This document shows, in pieces, positions 7,908-15,390 of a stretch of DNA of 64,000 nt; the stretch's first letter is position 1; the number at the start of each line of letters is the position of its first letter. This DNA comes from Streptomyces tibetensis (GTDB lineage Bacteria; Actinomycetota; Actinomycetes; Streptomycetales; Streptomycetaceae). Both the position numbers and the translations under genes were made by a program. Under the pieces are notes generated by a model. The model was not told the DNA's origin. It saw only the letters and a list, made by a program, of their open reading frames with translations, and ran no database searches. Location of the stretch: assembly GCF_007655005.1 (NCBI RefSeq), contig NZ_SZVW01000021.1, positions 109,276 to 173,275 on the forward strand, in the 5' to 3' direction.

Positions 7908-8693
7908 GTGGAAGTTGTCATCGTTCCGGACGCCAAGGCGGGCGGCGAGCTCATCGCCGAGGCCATGGCGCAGCTGCTCCGGCGCAAGCCCGCCGCCCTG
8001 CTCGGCGTGGCCACGGGTTCGACGCCGCTGCCTGTGTACGAAGCGCTGGCCGCGAAGGTGCGCTCCGGCGCGGTGGACGTCGGGCGGGCGCGGATCGCGC
8101 AGCTCGACGAGTACGTGGGGCTGCCGGCCGATCATCCGGAGTCGTACCGGTCGGTGCTGCGGCGTGAGGTGCTGGAGCCGCTCGGCATCGGGATGGAGCA
8201 GTTCACGGGCCCGGACGGCACGGCGGCGGACGTGCAGGGGGCGTGCGAGGCCTACGACAAGGCGCTGTCGGACGCGGGGGGTGTGGACCTTCAGCTGCTC
8301 GGCATCGGGACCGACGGACACATAGGTTTCAACGAGCCGTGCTCGTCGCTGGCGTCGCGGACACGAATCAAGACACTCACCGAGCAGACCCGGATCGACA
8401 ACGCGCGCTTCTTCGACGGTGACATCGACCAGGTGCCGCACCACGTGATCACGCAGGGCATCGGCACCATCCTGGAGGCCCGGCATCTGGTGCTGCTCGC
8501 CACCGGCGAGGGCAAGGCGGACGCGGTCGCGGCGACGGTGGAAGGGCCGATCGCCGCGGTGTGTCCCGCGTCCGCGCTCCAGCTCCACCCGCACGCGACC
8601 GTCGTCGTCGACGAGGCCGCCGCGTCGAAGCTGAAGCTGGCGGACTACTTCCGCCACACCTACGCCAACAAGCCGGACTGGCAGGGGATCTAG
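7908..8693 (+). CDS. nagB: Glucosamine-6-phosphate deaminase NagB
   Basis: 261 residues from GTG at 7908 (N-terminus EVVIVPDAKAGGELIAEAMA). NagB converts glucosamine-6-phosphate to fructose-6-phosphate and ammonia, feeding GlcNAc into glycolysis. Family motifs seen are GVATGSTPLPVYEAL, AQLDEYVGLPADHPESYR, the catalytic GIGTDGHIGFNEPCSS with the active-site Asp/His, and IGTILEARHLVLLATGEGKA. The length is usual for the family. The dre site upstream and the das cluster downstream put it under DasR, whose ligand GlcN-6-P is the NagB substrate. Confidence 0.95.
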   Translation: MEVVIVPDAKAGGELIAEAMAQLLRRKPAALLGVATGSTPLPVYEALAAKVRSGAVDVGRARIAQLDEYVGLPADHPESYRSVLRREVLEPLGIGMEQFTGPDGTAADVQGACEAYDKALSDAGGVDLQLLGIGTDGHIGFNEPCSSLASRTRIKTLTEQTRIDNARFFDGDIDQVPHHVITQGIGTILEARHLVLLATGEGKADAVAATVEGPIAAVCPASALQLHPHATVVVDEAAASKLKLADYFRHTYANKPDWQGI

Positions 8694-8989
8694 CTGGAGC
8701 GACCCGCGGGGTTGGTGACACGGGCCTCCTCAGTGGTGACGGCCTCGCCTGCCCCAGGGTTTTCACAGCGGTCGCACCAGGACGGATCCACTGCGGTGCG
8801 GGACTGCTGGTCGGGCCACAGGTGGCGTTCCCGTCGGCGTCCGAGCGCCAGGACCAGCACGCGTCGCGGCCCTCGGGGTTGTCCCGCGTTCCCGTCGGCG
8901 TCCGAACGCCAGGACCGGCACGCGTCGCGGCCCTCGGGCCATCCCTCGGGGTAGCCCTCCCAGGCCTCGCCGCGGCCGTAGGGCGTCAT
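8690..8989 (-). pseudogene. Possible small protein gene disrupted by a 61-base duplication
   Basis: A minus-strand frame from about 8989 (MTPYGRGEAWEG) reads through to the stop at 8690, which overlaps the nagB 3' end by 4 bases. The C-terminal part contains a CxxC pair (WCDRC) and has Streptomyces-like third-position GC. The central SWRSDADGN motif is encoded by both copies of the duplicated segment, but in different frames. Either the duplication broke a small Cys-containing protein, or only part of this frame is real. I do not recognise a family. Confidence 0.3.
8825..8938. repeat. 61-base imperfect tandem duplication
   Basis: The segment beginning GCGTTCCCGTCGGCGTCC at 8825 recurs at 8886. 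About 53 bases of each unit match with two differences, followed by a few unmatched bases. The offset of 61 shifts frame. Confidence 0.85.
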
Positions 8990-9105
8990 GTCGAGCAGGC
9001 CGAGGGAGCCGTTGACCCGCTCGTTGCCACGGCCCGTCGTGAGTAGGTGAGGTAGGTGCGCATCGCTGTGGCGGGGCGCCCCGGGCCGTTCCGGCACGGG
9101 CCAGG

Positions 9106-9157
9106 CCGGTCGACCCGACCCGGCCCGACCCGATCCGTGACGGGCCGGGCCGACCGG
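9106..9157. terminator. Hairpin downstream of dasD
   Basis: CCCGGCCCG (9119-9127) pairs with CGGGCCGGG (9141-9149), and the outer CCGGTCG (9106-9112) pairs with CGACCGG (9151-9157). It lies just past the dasD stop and is suitable as a terminator for the das transcript. Confidence 0.6.
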
Positions 9158-9172
9158 TTCACCCCCCGGTCC

Positions 9173-10711
9173 TCACAGCCCCGTGACCCCGGCGATCACT
9201 TCGGCCGCCGCCCGGCCGCAGACGCGGGCCGCGCCGTGGGTGGCGATGTGCAGGGCGCCACGCGGGGCGGCCTGGGGGACGCCCATCTCCACGACGACGG
9301 TGTCGGGGCGGGCCGCCAGCAGGGTGTCGAGGGCCGAGGCCATCCAGGGGTGGCGGTGTTCGTCGCGGACGACCGCGACGATGCGGCGCGGGCCGGCCGC
9401 CTCCAGTGCCGCCCGTCCGGCGCCCTCACCGGCCTCCGCCTCCGGGCCGTCCCCGGCGGAGAAGCTGCCCGTCACCGTGCCCGGCAGGAGGTGGACGAGT
9501 TCCGCGGCGACGCCCCACGGGGTCTCGTCGCCCACGGCGATGTTGGCGACGGGGGTGAGGGCGGCGACGTAGGGCGGTTCCGCGAGGGGCTTGAAGGTGT
9601 CGGGGCTGCCGAGGCCGGGCGCGGCGGTCACGGTGAGGGCCCGGCGGGCGGCGTGCAGGCCGATCTCGGTGCGGTGGGTGCTCTCGGCCGGACGGCCCGA
9701 CGTGCCCGCCCAGCGGGCCAGTGTGCGTACTCGGTCGGCGGCCTCGGCGAGGCGTTCCTCCGGGAGTTCGCCCGCACGCACGGCCGCGACCAGGGCGTCC
9801 CGCAGGCGCAGCACGGTCGCCTCGTCGGCGAGGCCGCCGCCCACACAGATCGCGTCGGCGCCCGCGGCGATGGCGAGGACGCTGCCGCGTTCGATGCCGT
9901 ACGTGCCGGCGATGGCCCGCATCTCCATGCCGTCGGTGACGATGAGGCCGTCGTAGCCGAGCTCGTCGCGGAGCAGGCCGGTGAGGATGCGGCGGGAGAG
10001 GGTGGCCGGGCGGTCCGGGTCCAGGGCGGGGACCAGGATGTGGGCGCTCATGACGGCCCGGGTGCCGGCGGCGATGGCGGCGCGGAAGGGGGCCAGTTCG
10101 CGTTCGGCCAGCACGTCGGCAGAGACGTCGATGCGCGGCAGGGCGTGGTGGGAGTCGACGGCGGTGTCGCCGTGGCCCGGGAAGTGCTTGGTGCAGGCGG
10201 CGACACCGGCGGACTGCAGGCCGGTGACGTAGGCGGCGGTGTGCCGGGCGGCCAAGTCGGTGTCGGCGCCGAAGGAGCGGACGCCGATGACCGGGTTGCG
10301 GGGGTCGGAGTTCACGTCGGCGGACGGGGCCCAGTTGAGGTTGACGCCGCAGGCGGCGAGGCGCCGGCCCAGTTCGTGGGCGACCTGGTGGGTCAGCTCC
10401 ACGTCGTCGACCGCGCCGAGCGCGTGGTTGCCCGGGAAGGAGGAGCCGCTGCCCACCTCCAGACGGGTCACGTCGCCGCCCTCCTCGTCGATCGCGACGA
10501 GGACGTCGTCGCGCTCGGCCCGCAGTTGGGCGGTCAGAGAGGCCAGTTGGTCCGGCGAGGCGATGTTGCGGCCGAACAGTCCGACGGAGGCGAGGCCCTC
10601 ACCGAGCCGCCGGAGCAGCCAGTCGGGGGCGGTGGTGCCGGTGAAGCCGGGCTGGAGGACCGTCAGGGCGTCGCGGGTGAGCGTGTCGGTGCCGCTGGCG
10701 AGTGTCGTCAT
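9173..10711 (-). CDS. dasD: Beta-N-acetylglucosaminidase DasD (glycoside hydrolase family 3)
   Basis: 512 residues, a GH3 NagZ-type enzyme. The diagnostic motif is KHFPGHGDTAVDSHHALP (about residues 180-197), whose His/Asp dyad serves as acid/base. DGMEMRAI carries the Asp nucleophile (VTDGMEM, about residues 265-271). No signal peptide is visible, so it is probably cytosolic and cleaves imported chitobiose to GlcNAc. It lies 10 bases downstream of dasC in the das operon. The C-terminal 170 residues form the extra domain found in actinobacterial members. Confidence 0.9.
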   Translation of the reverse strand: MTTLASGTDTLTRDALTVLQPGFTGTTAPDWLLRRLGEGLASVGLFGRNIASPDQLASLTAQLRAERDDVLVAIDEEGGDVTRLEVGSGSSFPGNHALGAVDDVELTHQVAHELGRRLAACGVNLNWAPSADVNSDPRNPVIGVRSFGADTDLAARHTAAYVTGLQSAGVAACTKHFPGHGDTAVDSHHALPRIDVSADVLAERELAPFRAAIAAGTRAVMSAHILVPALDPDRPATLSRRILTGLLRDELGYDGLIVTDGMEMRAIAGTYGIERGSVLAIAAGADAICVGGGLADEATVLRLRDALVAAVRAGELPEERLAEAADRVRTLARWAGTSGRPAESTHRTEIGLHAARRALTVTAAPGLGSPDTFKPLAEPPYVAALTPVANIAVGDETPWGVAAELVHLLPGTVTGSFSAGDGPEAEAGEGAGRAALEAAGPRRIVAVVRDEHRHPWMASALDTLLAARPDTVVVEMGVPQAAPRGALHIATHGAARVCGRAAAEVIAGVTGL

Positions 10712-10720
10712 CGGGTGAGG

Positions 10721-11566
10721 TCATCCCTTCACGGCGCCCGCGGTCAGGCCCGCGGCCATCTTGCGCTGGACGAGGAGGAAGAGGGCGACGATCGGCACAG
10801 CCATCATCGTGGCGCCGGCCATCATCGGGGCGTATTCGGTGCCGTGTTTGGTGGTGAAGTTGCCGAGCCAGACGGTCGCGGTCTGGTTCTTCTGGCTGAG
10901 GAGCATCAGGGCGTACAGGTACTCGTTCCAGGCCTGGATGAAACCGTAGACCGAGGTGGCGACCATGCCGGGGGCCAGGAGCGGGAAGACGACCCGGAGG
11001 AAGGCGCCGGTGCGCGAGCAGCCGTCGACCATGGCCGCCTCCTCCAGTTCCCTCGGGATGTTGACGATGAAGCCCCGCAGCGTCCACACGGTGAAGGGGA
11101 GGATGAAGGTCAGGTACGTGATGATGAGGCCGGTCAGCCGGTCGTACTGGCCCAGGTCGTTGAGCAGCAGGAACACCGGGATGATCATGGCGACCAGCGG
11201 GACCATCTGCACCGCGAGGATGCCCACGATCACGATCTTGCGGCCGCGGAAGGCGAACCGGGAGATGGCGAGCGCGGCCAGCAGTCCGACGGTCATGCCG
11301 ATGACGACCACGGCCAGCGACACCACCAGGCTGCGGCCCACCGGACCCCAGAAGTCGGCGATGTCCAGCGCCCGGCCGAAGTTGTCGAGGGTGAGACCGG
11401 TCGGCAGCAGGCTCGGGTCCGGGTCGATGGCGTCCTTGGCGGGCTTGAACGCGGTGTTGAGCATCCAGTAGAGCGGGAAGCCGGCGACGACGAAGACGAG
11501 GAGACCGAGGAGGTTCCAGCCGAGTCGCGGGTTCCTGCGGCGGCGGGTTCCGGCGAGCGTGCTCAT
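10721..11566 (-). CDS. dasC: ABC transporter permease DasC (chitobiose uptake)
   Basis: 281 residues, a MalG-type inner-membrane permease with six predicted membrane spans (first LLGLLVFVVAGFPLYWMLN) and the EAA loop ELEEAAMVDGCSRTGAFLRVVFPLLAPG that docks the ATPase. With DasA and DasB it imports N,N'-diacetylchitobiose. No ATPase gene is present, consistent with the shared ATPase MsiK used by Streptomyces sugar ABC systems (family knowledge). Its ATG at 11566 overlaps the dasB stop (ATGA), implying translational coupling. Confidence 0.92.
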   Translation of the reverse strand: MSTLAGTRRRRNPRLGWNLLGLLVFVVAGFPLYWMLNTAFKPAKDAIDPDPSLLPTGLTLDNFGRALDIADFWGPVGRSLVVSLAVVVIGMTVGLLAALAISRFAFRGRKIVIVGILAVQMVPLVAMIIPVFLLLNDLGQYDRLTGLIITYLTFILPFTVWTLRGFIVNIPRELEEAAMVDGCSRTGAFLRVVFPLLAPGMVATSVYGFIQAWNEYLYALMLLSQKNQTATVWLGNFTTKHGTEYAPMMAGATMMAVPIVALFLLVQRKMAAGLTAGAVKG

Positions 11567-12552
11567 TCGACCTCTCCGATCTTCAGCATCTGCCGCATGT
11601 AGACGGCGACCACGCCGAGCAGCAGCAGGACGGTGATCAGCGCGATGGCCGAGCCCTGGGCGTAGTCGTTGACCACGAACGCCCGGTCGTAGGAGTAGGT
11701 GTTGAGGACCTGGAACTCCGGCTCGGGGTGGCCGCCCCGCATGACGAACACCTGAGGGAAGACGCCCATGTCCCAGATGACCGACAGGGTCGTGAGCATC
11801 ACGATGATCGGCTTGAGGACGGGCAGGGTGACGAAGCGGAAGACGCCCCAGGAGCCGGCGCCGTCCAGACGGGCGGCCTCCTCCAGCTCCTTGGGGACCT
11901 GGGTGAGACCGGCGCTGAGGGTGATGACCACGAACGGCACGGCTCCCCAGATCACCAGCAGCATGATCACGGCCAGGCCCTCGGGGCCGCTCGCGAACCA
12001 GTTGTGGCCGATCATCTCCACGCCGGGCAGCTTGCTGAGCAGCGCGTTGAAGACGCCGTAATCGGAGTCGAAGAGCCACTTGAAGACCGTGGTCGCCACG
12101 ATCACCGGCATGCCCCAGCTCGCCACCAGCACGATGTTGATGAGCATCTTCAGCCAGCCGGAGACCCGCTGGAGCAGCAGGGCGAGGGCCATGCCGATCA
12201 CCATGGTGAAGACGACCGCGCCGGCCGCGAAGACGATCGTGCGCAGGACGACGGCCCAGAACTCGCCGTCGCCCAGCACCTTGGCGAAGTTGTCGAACCC
12301 GACCGTCTCGGCCGGCTGGAAGCCCCACAGCTGGGACTGCCCGAACTTCTGGAAGGACAGGGTGACGAGACGGGCCAGCGGATAGCCCATGACCAGGGCG
12401 AGGATCAGCAGGCAGGGCGCGAGCAGCAGCCAGGGGGCCAGGGCCCCGCCGGACGTGCGCTGTCCACGGGGTCGCCGGTCCTTGGGGGGCGGCGGTGGTG
12501 CCTGCCGCGGTGGCGGCACCTTGGCAGTGGTGGTGGTCTCTGCGGCACTCAT
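11563..12552 (-). CDS. dasB: ABC transporter permease DasB (chitobiose uptake)
   Basis: 329 residues, a MalF-type permease. A Pro-rich cytoplasmic N-terminus (about 40 residues) is followed by six membrane spans, and the EAA motif is KELEEAARLDGAGSWGVFRFVTLPVLKP. It partners DasC to form the channel for chitobiose delivered by DasA. It overlaps dasC by 4 bases and follows dasA by 73 bases. Confidence 0.92.
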   Translation of the reverse strand: MSAAETTTTAKVPPPRQAPPPPPKDRRPRGQRTSGGALAPWLLLAPCLLILALVMGYPLARLVTLSFQKFGQSQLWGFQPAETVGFDNFAKVLGDGEFWAVVLRTIVFAAGAVVFTMVIGMALALLLQRVSGWLKMLINIVLVASWGMPVIVATTVFKWLFDSDYGVFNALLSKLPGVEMIGHNWFASGPEGLAVIMLLVIWGAVPFVVITLSAGLTQVPKELEEAARLDGAGSWGVFRFVTLPVLKPIIVMLTTLSVIWDMGVFPQVFVMRGGHPEPEFQVLNTYSYDRAFVVNDYAQGSAIALITVLLLLGVVAVYMRQMLKIGEVE

Positions 12553-12625
12553 CGCGCGCTCCTCGGTGGTCCCCTCAGGTCTTGACGACGGCGGGGCTCC
12601 GCAAGCCGGGAGCCCCGCGCTCAGG

Positions 12626-13906
12626 TCACTTGGTGTTGATGACCTTGTCGATCGCGGCGTCCGCGTCCTTGGCGGCGGCCTCGACGGACTTCTTGCCGGT
12701 GCCGATGCTCTGCAGCATGGTCTGCAGGATCTGCGCCTTCTCGACCTGGCCCCAGCCGGGTGCCATCGGGACGAACCAGTTGGACTCGGCCGCGGTGGCG
12801 GGGACCGCCGTCTTCGGGTCGTTCTTGAGCGTCGCGAGATCGGTCTTGTTGTTGGGCAGGTTGCCCTTGGCCATCAGGCCCTTCTGCCCGGAGGAGCCGG
12901 TGAACGCGTTGATCCACTCGGCGGCCAGGGCCTGCGCGTCCGACTTCACCGGCACGGCGAGGTCGGAGCCGCCCAGGAAGACGGGCATGTTCTTGCCGGA
13001 CGGGCCGGGCATCACGAAGTTCTCGAGGTTGCCCTTGAGCTTGCCGGTCTTGTCGTTCTTGGGGTCCTCGGCGGTCGCGCCCTCCCAGGCGGCGGCGAAG
13101 ATCATGGCGGACTTGCCCTGGCCGTAGACGATGTAGCGGTCGGACTCGTCCTTGGTCTTGTCGCCGTGCATGTACGAGTCGACGACGTTCTCGAACTCCT
13201 TCAGGCCCTTGAGGGACTCGGGCGAGGAGAGGGACGCCTTCCACTGTCCGCCCGACTCGGTGGCGATGGCGCCGCCCGCGTCGTAGACGAAGGACATGGC
13301 CGCGTACCAGTCGCGGGTGGGCTGGTACCAGGCGCTGAACTTGTCGCCCTGCTTCTTCTGGATCTTGTCCAGGGCGGCGGTGAGCTCCTTGTACGTCTTG
13401 GGCGTCGACTTCACCCCGACGGATGCCGCCACGTCCTTGCGCCAGTTGGCGACGCGGCCGCCGGCGTAGTACGGGACGCCGTAGGTCTTGCCGTCGTAGG
13501 TGACCGAGGCCTTGAGGCCGTCCAGCCAGGCGTCGGAGTTGTCGAACGCGGACCGGTCGAGGGGGGCGAAGGCGCCCTTGACCATGTAGCCGAGCATCTC
13601 GGTGTTGCCCATCTCGACCACGTCGGGAGCCTTGTCCGTGGCGAGGACGGCGTCGAGCTTGGCGTTCTTGTCGGGCCAGCCGTAGTACTCGTGGTTGATC
13701 TTGAGGCCGGGGTGCTTCTTCTGCACCGCGGCGTCGGCGGCCTTCACCAGCGAGGGCCAGTTGTTCTGGGCGTCGACGGTGAGCCAGACGGTCAGCTCCT
13801 TGGCGTCCGCGCCCTTGTCGGAGCCCCCGCCGCCCTCGCCCCCGCATGCCGCGATGGAGACCATCATGCCCGCGATTCCGATCGCGGCTGTCAGCTTGCG
13901 CTTCAC
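12626..13906 (-). CDS. dasA: Chitobiose-binding lipoprotein DasA
   Basis: 426 residues, an extracytoplasmic family 1 solute-binding protein. The GTG at 13906 is preceded by GAGGAGGG at the right distance and opens a lipoprotein signal (VKRKLTAAIGIAGMM) with lipobox SIAAC, so Cys21 is lipidated. The long open frame to 14026 is read-through of the promoter region and is not coding. DasA captures N,N'-diacetylchitobiose outside the cell and hands it to DasB-DasC. Two dre sites upstream (13975-13990 and 14000-14015) mark direct DasR repression. It is divergent from dasR. Confidence 0.93.
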   Translation of the reverse strand: MKRKLTAAIGIAGMMVSIAACGGEGGGGSDKGADAKELTVWLTVDAQNNWPSLVKAADAAVQKKHPGLKINHEYYGWPDKNAKLDAVLATDKAPDVVEMGNTEMLGYMVKGAFAPLDRSAFDNSDAWLDGLKASVTYDGKTYGVPYYAGGRVANWRKDVAASVGVKSTPKTYKELTAALDKIQKKQGDKFSAWYQPTRDWYAAMSFVYDAGGAIATESGGQWKASLSSPESLKGLKEFENVVDSYMHGDKTKDESDRYIVYGQGKSAMIFAAAWEGATAEDPKNDKTGKLKGNLENFVMPGPSGKNMPVFLGGSDLAVPVKSDAQALAAEWINAFTGSSGQKGLMAKGNLPNNKTDLATLKNDPKTAVPATAAESNWFVPMAPGWGQVEKAQILQTMLQSIGTGKKSVEAAAKDADAAIDKVINTK

Positions 13907-13974
13907 GCCACCCTCCTCAGGGATCCCACAACCCCCCTGGCTCCCCGCAGTGAACGTGGGGCCGGGCCTGGACC

Positions 13975-13990
13975 AATGGTGTAGACCAGT
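13975..13990. promoter_or_regulatory. dre site 1 of dasA
   Basis: AATGGTGTAGACCAGT: the core TGGTGTAGACCA matches 11 of 12 positions of TGGTCTAGACCA. It lies 69 bases upstream of the dasA start. Confidence 0.85.
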
Positions 13991-13999
13991 ACCGGGGAG

Positions 14000-14015
14000 C
14001 TTGGACCAGACCAGA
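14000..14015. promoter_or_regulatory. dre site 2 of dasA
   Basis: CTTGGACCAGACCAGA: the core TGGACCAGACCA matches 10 of 12. It is 25 bases from site 1, so two DasR dimers could bind side by side. Confidence 0.7.
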
Positions 14016-14144
14016 AAGCCTGTCAAGGGTCCCGATAAGGCTCTGACCAGCCGTTATGCGACCTACATATGCAGGAACCTTTAAGTAAGAAGCCAGCGAA
14101 AACCTCGGCGGGACACGGCATACTGCGGGTAGACCACAGGGAAT

Positions 14145-14160
14145 GGTGGACTAGACCAAA
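14145..14160. promoter_or_regulatory. dre site upstream of dasR
   Basis: GGTGGACTAGACCAAA contains TGGACTAGACCA (11 of 12). It is 60 bases before the dasR ATG, which suggests autoregulation. Confidence 0.8.
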
Positions 14161-14219
14161 AGAGGCGCCGACGGTATACAGGTGGGATCGTGTCGGCAGA
14201 CGGGCCGGGAAGGCGGAGC

Positions 14220-14984
14220 ATGAGCACCGACGTCAGCAGTGCGGAGAACGAGAACGGGGTGCCCGTCCGTACCGCGCGCGTGCCCAAGTACTACCGCCTG
14301 AAGAAGCACCTGCTCGACATGACGGAGACCCAGGCGCCGGGCACGCCGGTCCCGCCCGAGCGCACGCTGGCGGCGGAGTTCGACACCTCGCGCACGACCG
14401 TGCGCCAGGCGCTGCAGGAGCTGGTCGTCGAGGGCCGGCTGGAGCGCATCCAGGGCAAGGGCACGTTCGTCGCCAAGCCGAAGGTCTCGCAGGCCCTGCA
14501 ACTGACCTCGTACACCGAGGACATGCGCGCCCAGGGCCTCGAACCCACCTCGCAGCTGCTGGACATCGGTTACATCACCGCCGACGACCGCCTGGCCGGG
14601 CTGCTCGACATCACGCCCGGCGGACGCGTGCTGCGCATCGAGCGGCTGCGCATGGCCAACGGGGAGCCGATGGCCATCGAGACCACCCACCTGAGCGCGA
14701 AGCGCTTCCCGGCGCTGCGGCGCTCGCTGGTGAAGTACACGTCCCTCTACACGGCTCTGGCCGAGGTCTACGACGTCCGGCTCGCGGAGGCCGAGGAGAC
14801 CATCGAGACATCGCTGGCGACACCCCGCGAGGCCGGTCTGCTGGGCACCGACGTCGGGCTGCCGATGCTGATGCTCTCCCGGCACTCGCTGGACCGGGAC
14901 GGACAGCCGGTGGAGTGGGTGCGGTCGGTCTACCGGGGCGACCGGTACAAGTTCGTGGCCCGGCTGAAGCGGCCCGCCGAGTGA
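14220..14984 (+). CDS. dasR: GntR/HutC-family global regulator DasR
   Basis: 254 residues. The N-terminal winged helix-turn-helix (YRLKKHLLDMTE, then PPERTLAAEFDTSRTTVRQA, GRLERIQGKGTFVAKPK) is followed by a UTRA effector domain (LTSYTEDMRAQGLEP to VRSVYRGDRYKFVA). DasR represses chitin/GlcNAc uptake and catabolism and, in S. coelicolor, antibiotic and development genes. GlcN-6-P releases it. I chose the ATG at 14220 (MSTDVSSAEN) with GGCGGAG upstream, giving the known family length. A GTG at 14190 is in frame. It is divergent from dasA. Confidence 0.95.
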   Translation: MSTDVSSAENENGVPVRTARVPKYYRLKKHLLDMTETQAPGTPVPPERTLAAEFDTSRTTVRQALQELVVEGRLERIQGKGTFVAKPKVSQALQLTSYTEDMRAQGLEPTSQLLDIGYITADDRLAGLLDITPGGRVLRIERLRMANGEPMAIETTHLSAKRFPALRRSLVKYTSLYTALAEVYDVRLAEAEETIETSLATPREAGLLGTDVGLPMLMLSRHSLDRDGQPVEWVRSVYRGDRYKFVARLKRPAE

Positions 14985-15123
14985 CCCCACCGACGGGCTT
15001 CCGTCGCTGCTGACATCTGGTTTCGGTTGGGTACCGCATTGCGGACGAGGGGTTCCGTTCCCGCCTCACCCTGACCTAGATTGCCTGCGCCACAGGTGAT
15101 CACCAAGGGGACGGAGCCGCCTG

Positions 15124-15390
15124 ATGTCGCAAGCCCCGGAAGCCAGCAGAGGGCCGGTGGTGACGCCTGTGCGCGTCGTCATCGCCGTCTGCCTCATAGC
15201 GCCCTTCGTGGCCATGCTGTGGGTCGGCTCGTACGCCAAGACCGACCCGGCCTTCATCGGAATCCCGTTCTTCTACTGGTACCAGATGGCCTGGGTGCTG
15301 ATCTCCACCGCGCTGACGATGATCGCCTACAAGCTGTGGCAGCGTGACCAGCGCGCCCGCTCGGCCGCGAAGGGCGGTGCGTCGCAGTGA
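15124..15390 (+). CDS. DUF3311 small membrane protein, partner of MctP
   Basis: 88 residues with two membrane spans (VRVVIAVCLIAPFVAMLWV and FFYWYQMAWVLISTALTMIAY) joined by a short loop containing DPAFIGIPFFYWYQ, the DUF3311 signature. DUF3311 proteins are nearly always encoded directly before an MctP-type solute:sodium symporter and are thought to be an accessory subunit. The stop overlaps the next start (GTGA), so the two are coupled. Confidence 0.88.
   Translation: MSQAPEASRGPVVTPVRVVIAVCLIAPFVAMLWVGSYAKTDPAFIGIPFFYWYQMAWVLISTALTMIAYKLWQRDQRARSAAKGGASQ

Larger units (their letters stand above)
8694..9172. other. Intergenic region between convergent nagB and dasD, with a 61-base tandem duplication
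   Basis: This 479-base region contains two near-identical copies of a segment starting at 8825 and 8886 (offset 61 bases, about 53 bases matching with 2 mismatches), and a GC-rich hairpin at 9106-9157. A minus-strand ORF (about 8990 to 8690) crosses the repeat. Its ends look protein-like (a GRGEAWEGYPEGWPEG start and a WCDRCENPGAGEAVTTEEA end), but the 61-base unit is not a multiple of three, so the middle is probably scrambled. Confidence 0.45.
13907..14219. other. dasA-dasR divergent regulatory region
   Basis: These 313 bases hold two dre-like sites near dasA and one near dasR. No gene is seen. Confidence 0.8.

Noticed and set aside
14115..14137. A fourth dre site in the dasA-dasR region
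   Set aside because: Only one half (TAGACCACAG) matches; the other arm is degenerate.
14001..14187. Long reading frame through the dasA promoter (start 14026)
   Set aside because: It overlaps dre sites; the GTG at 13906 has a strong ribosome binding site and opens a lipoprotein signal peptide.
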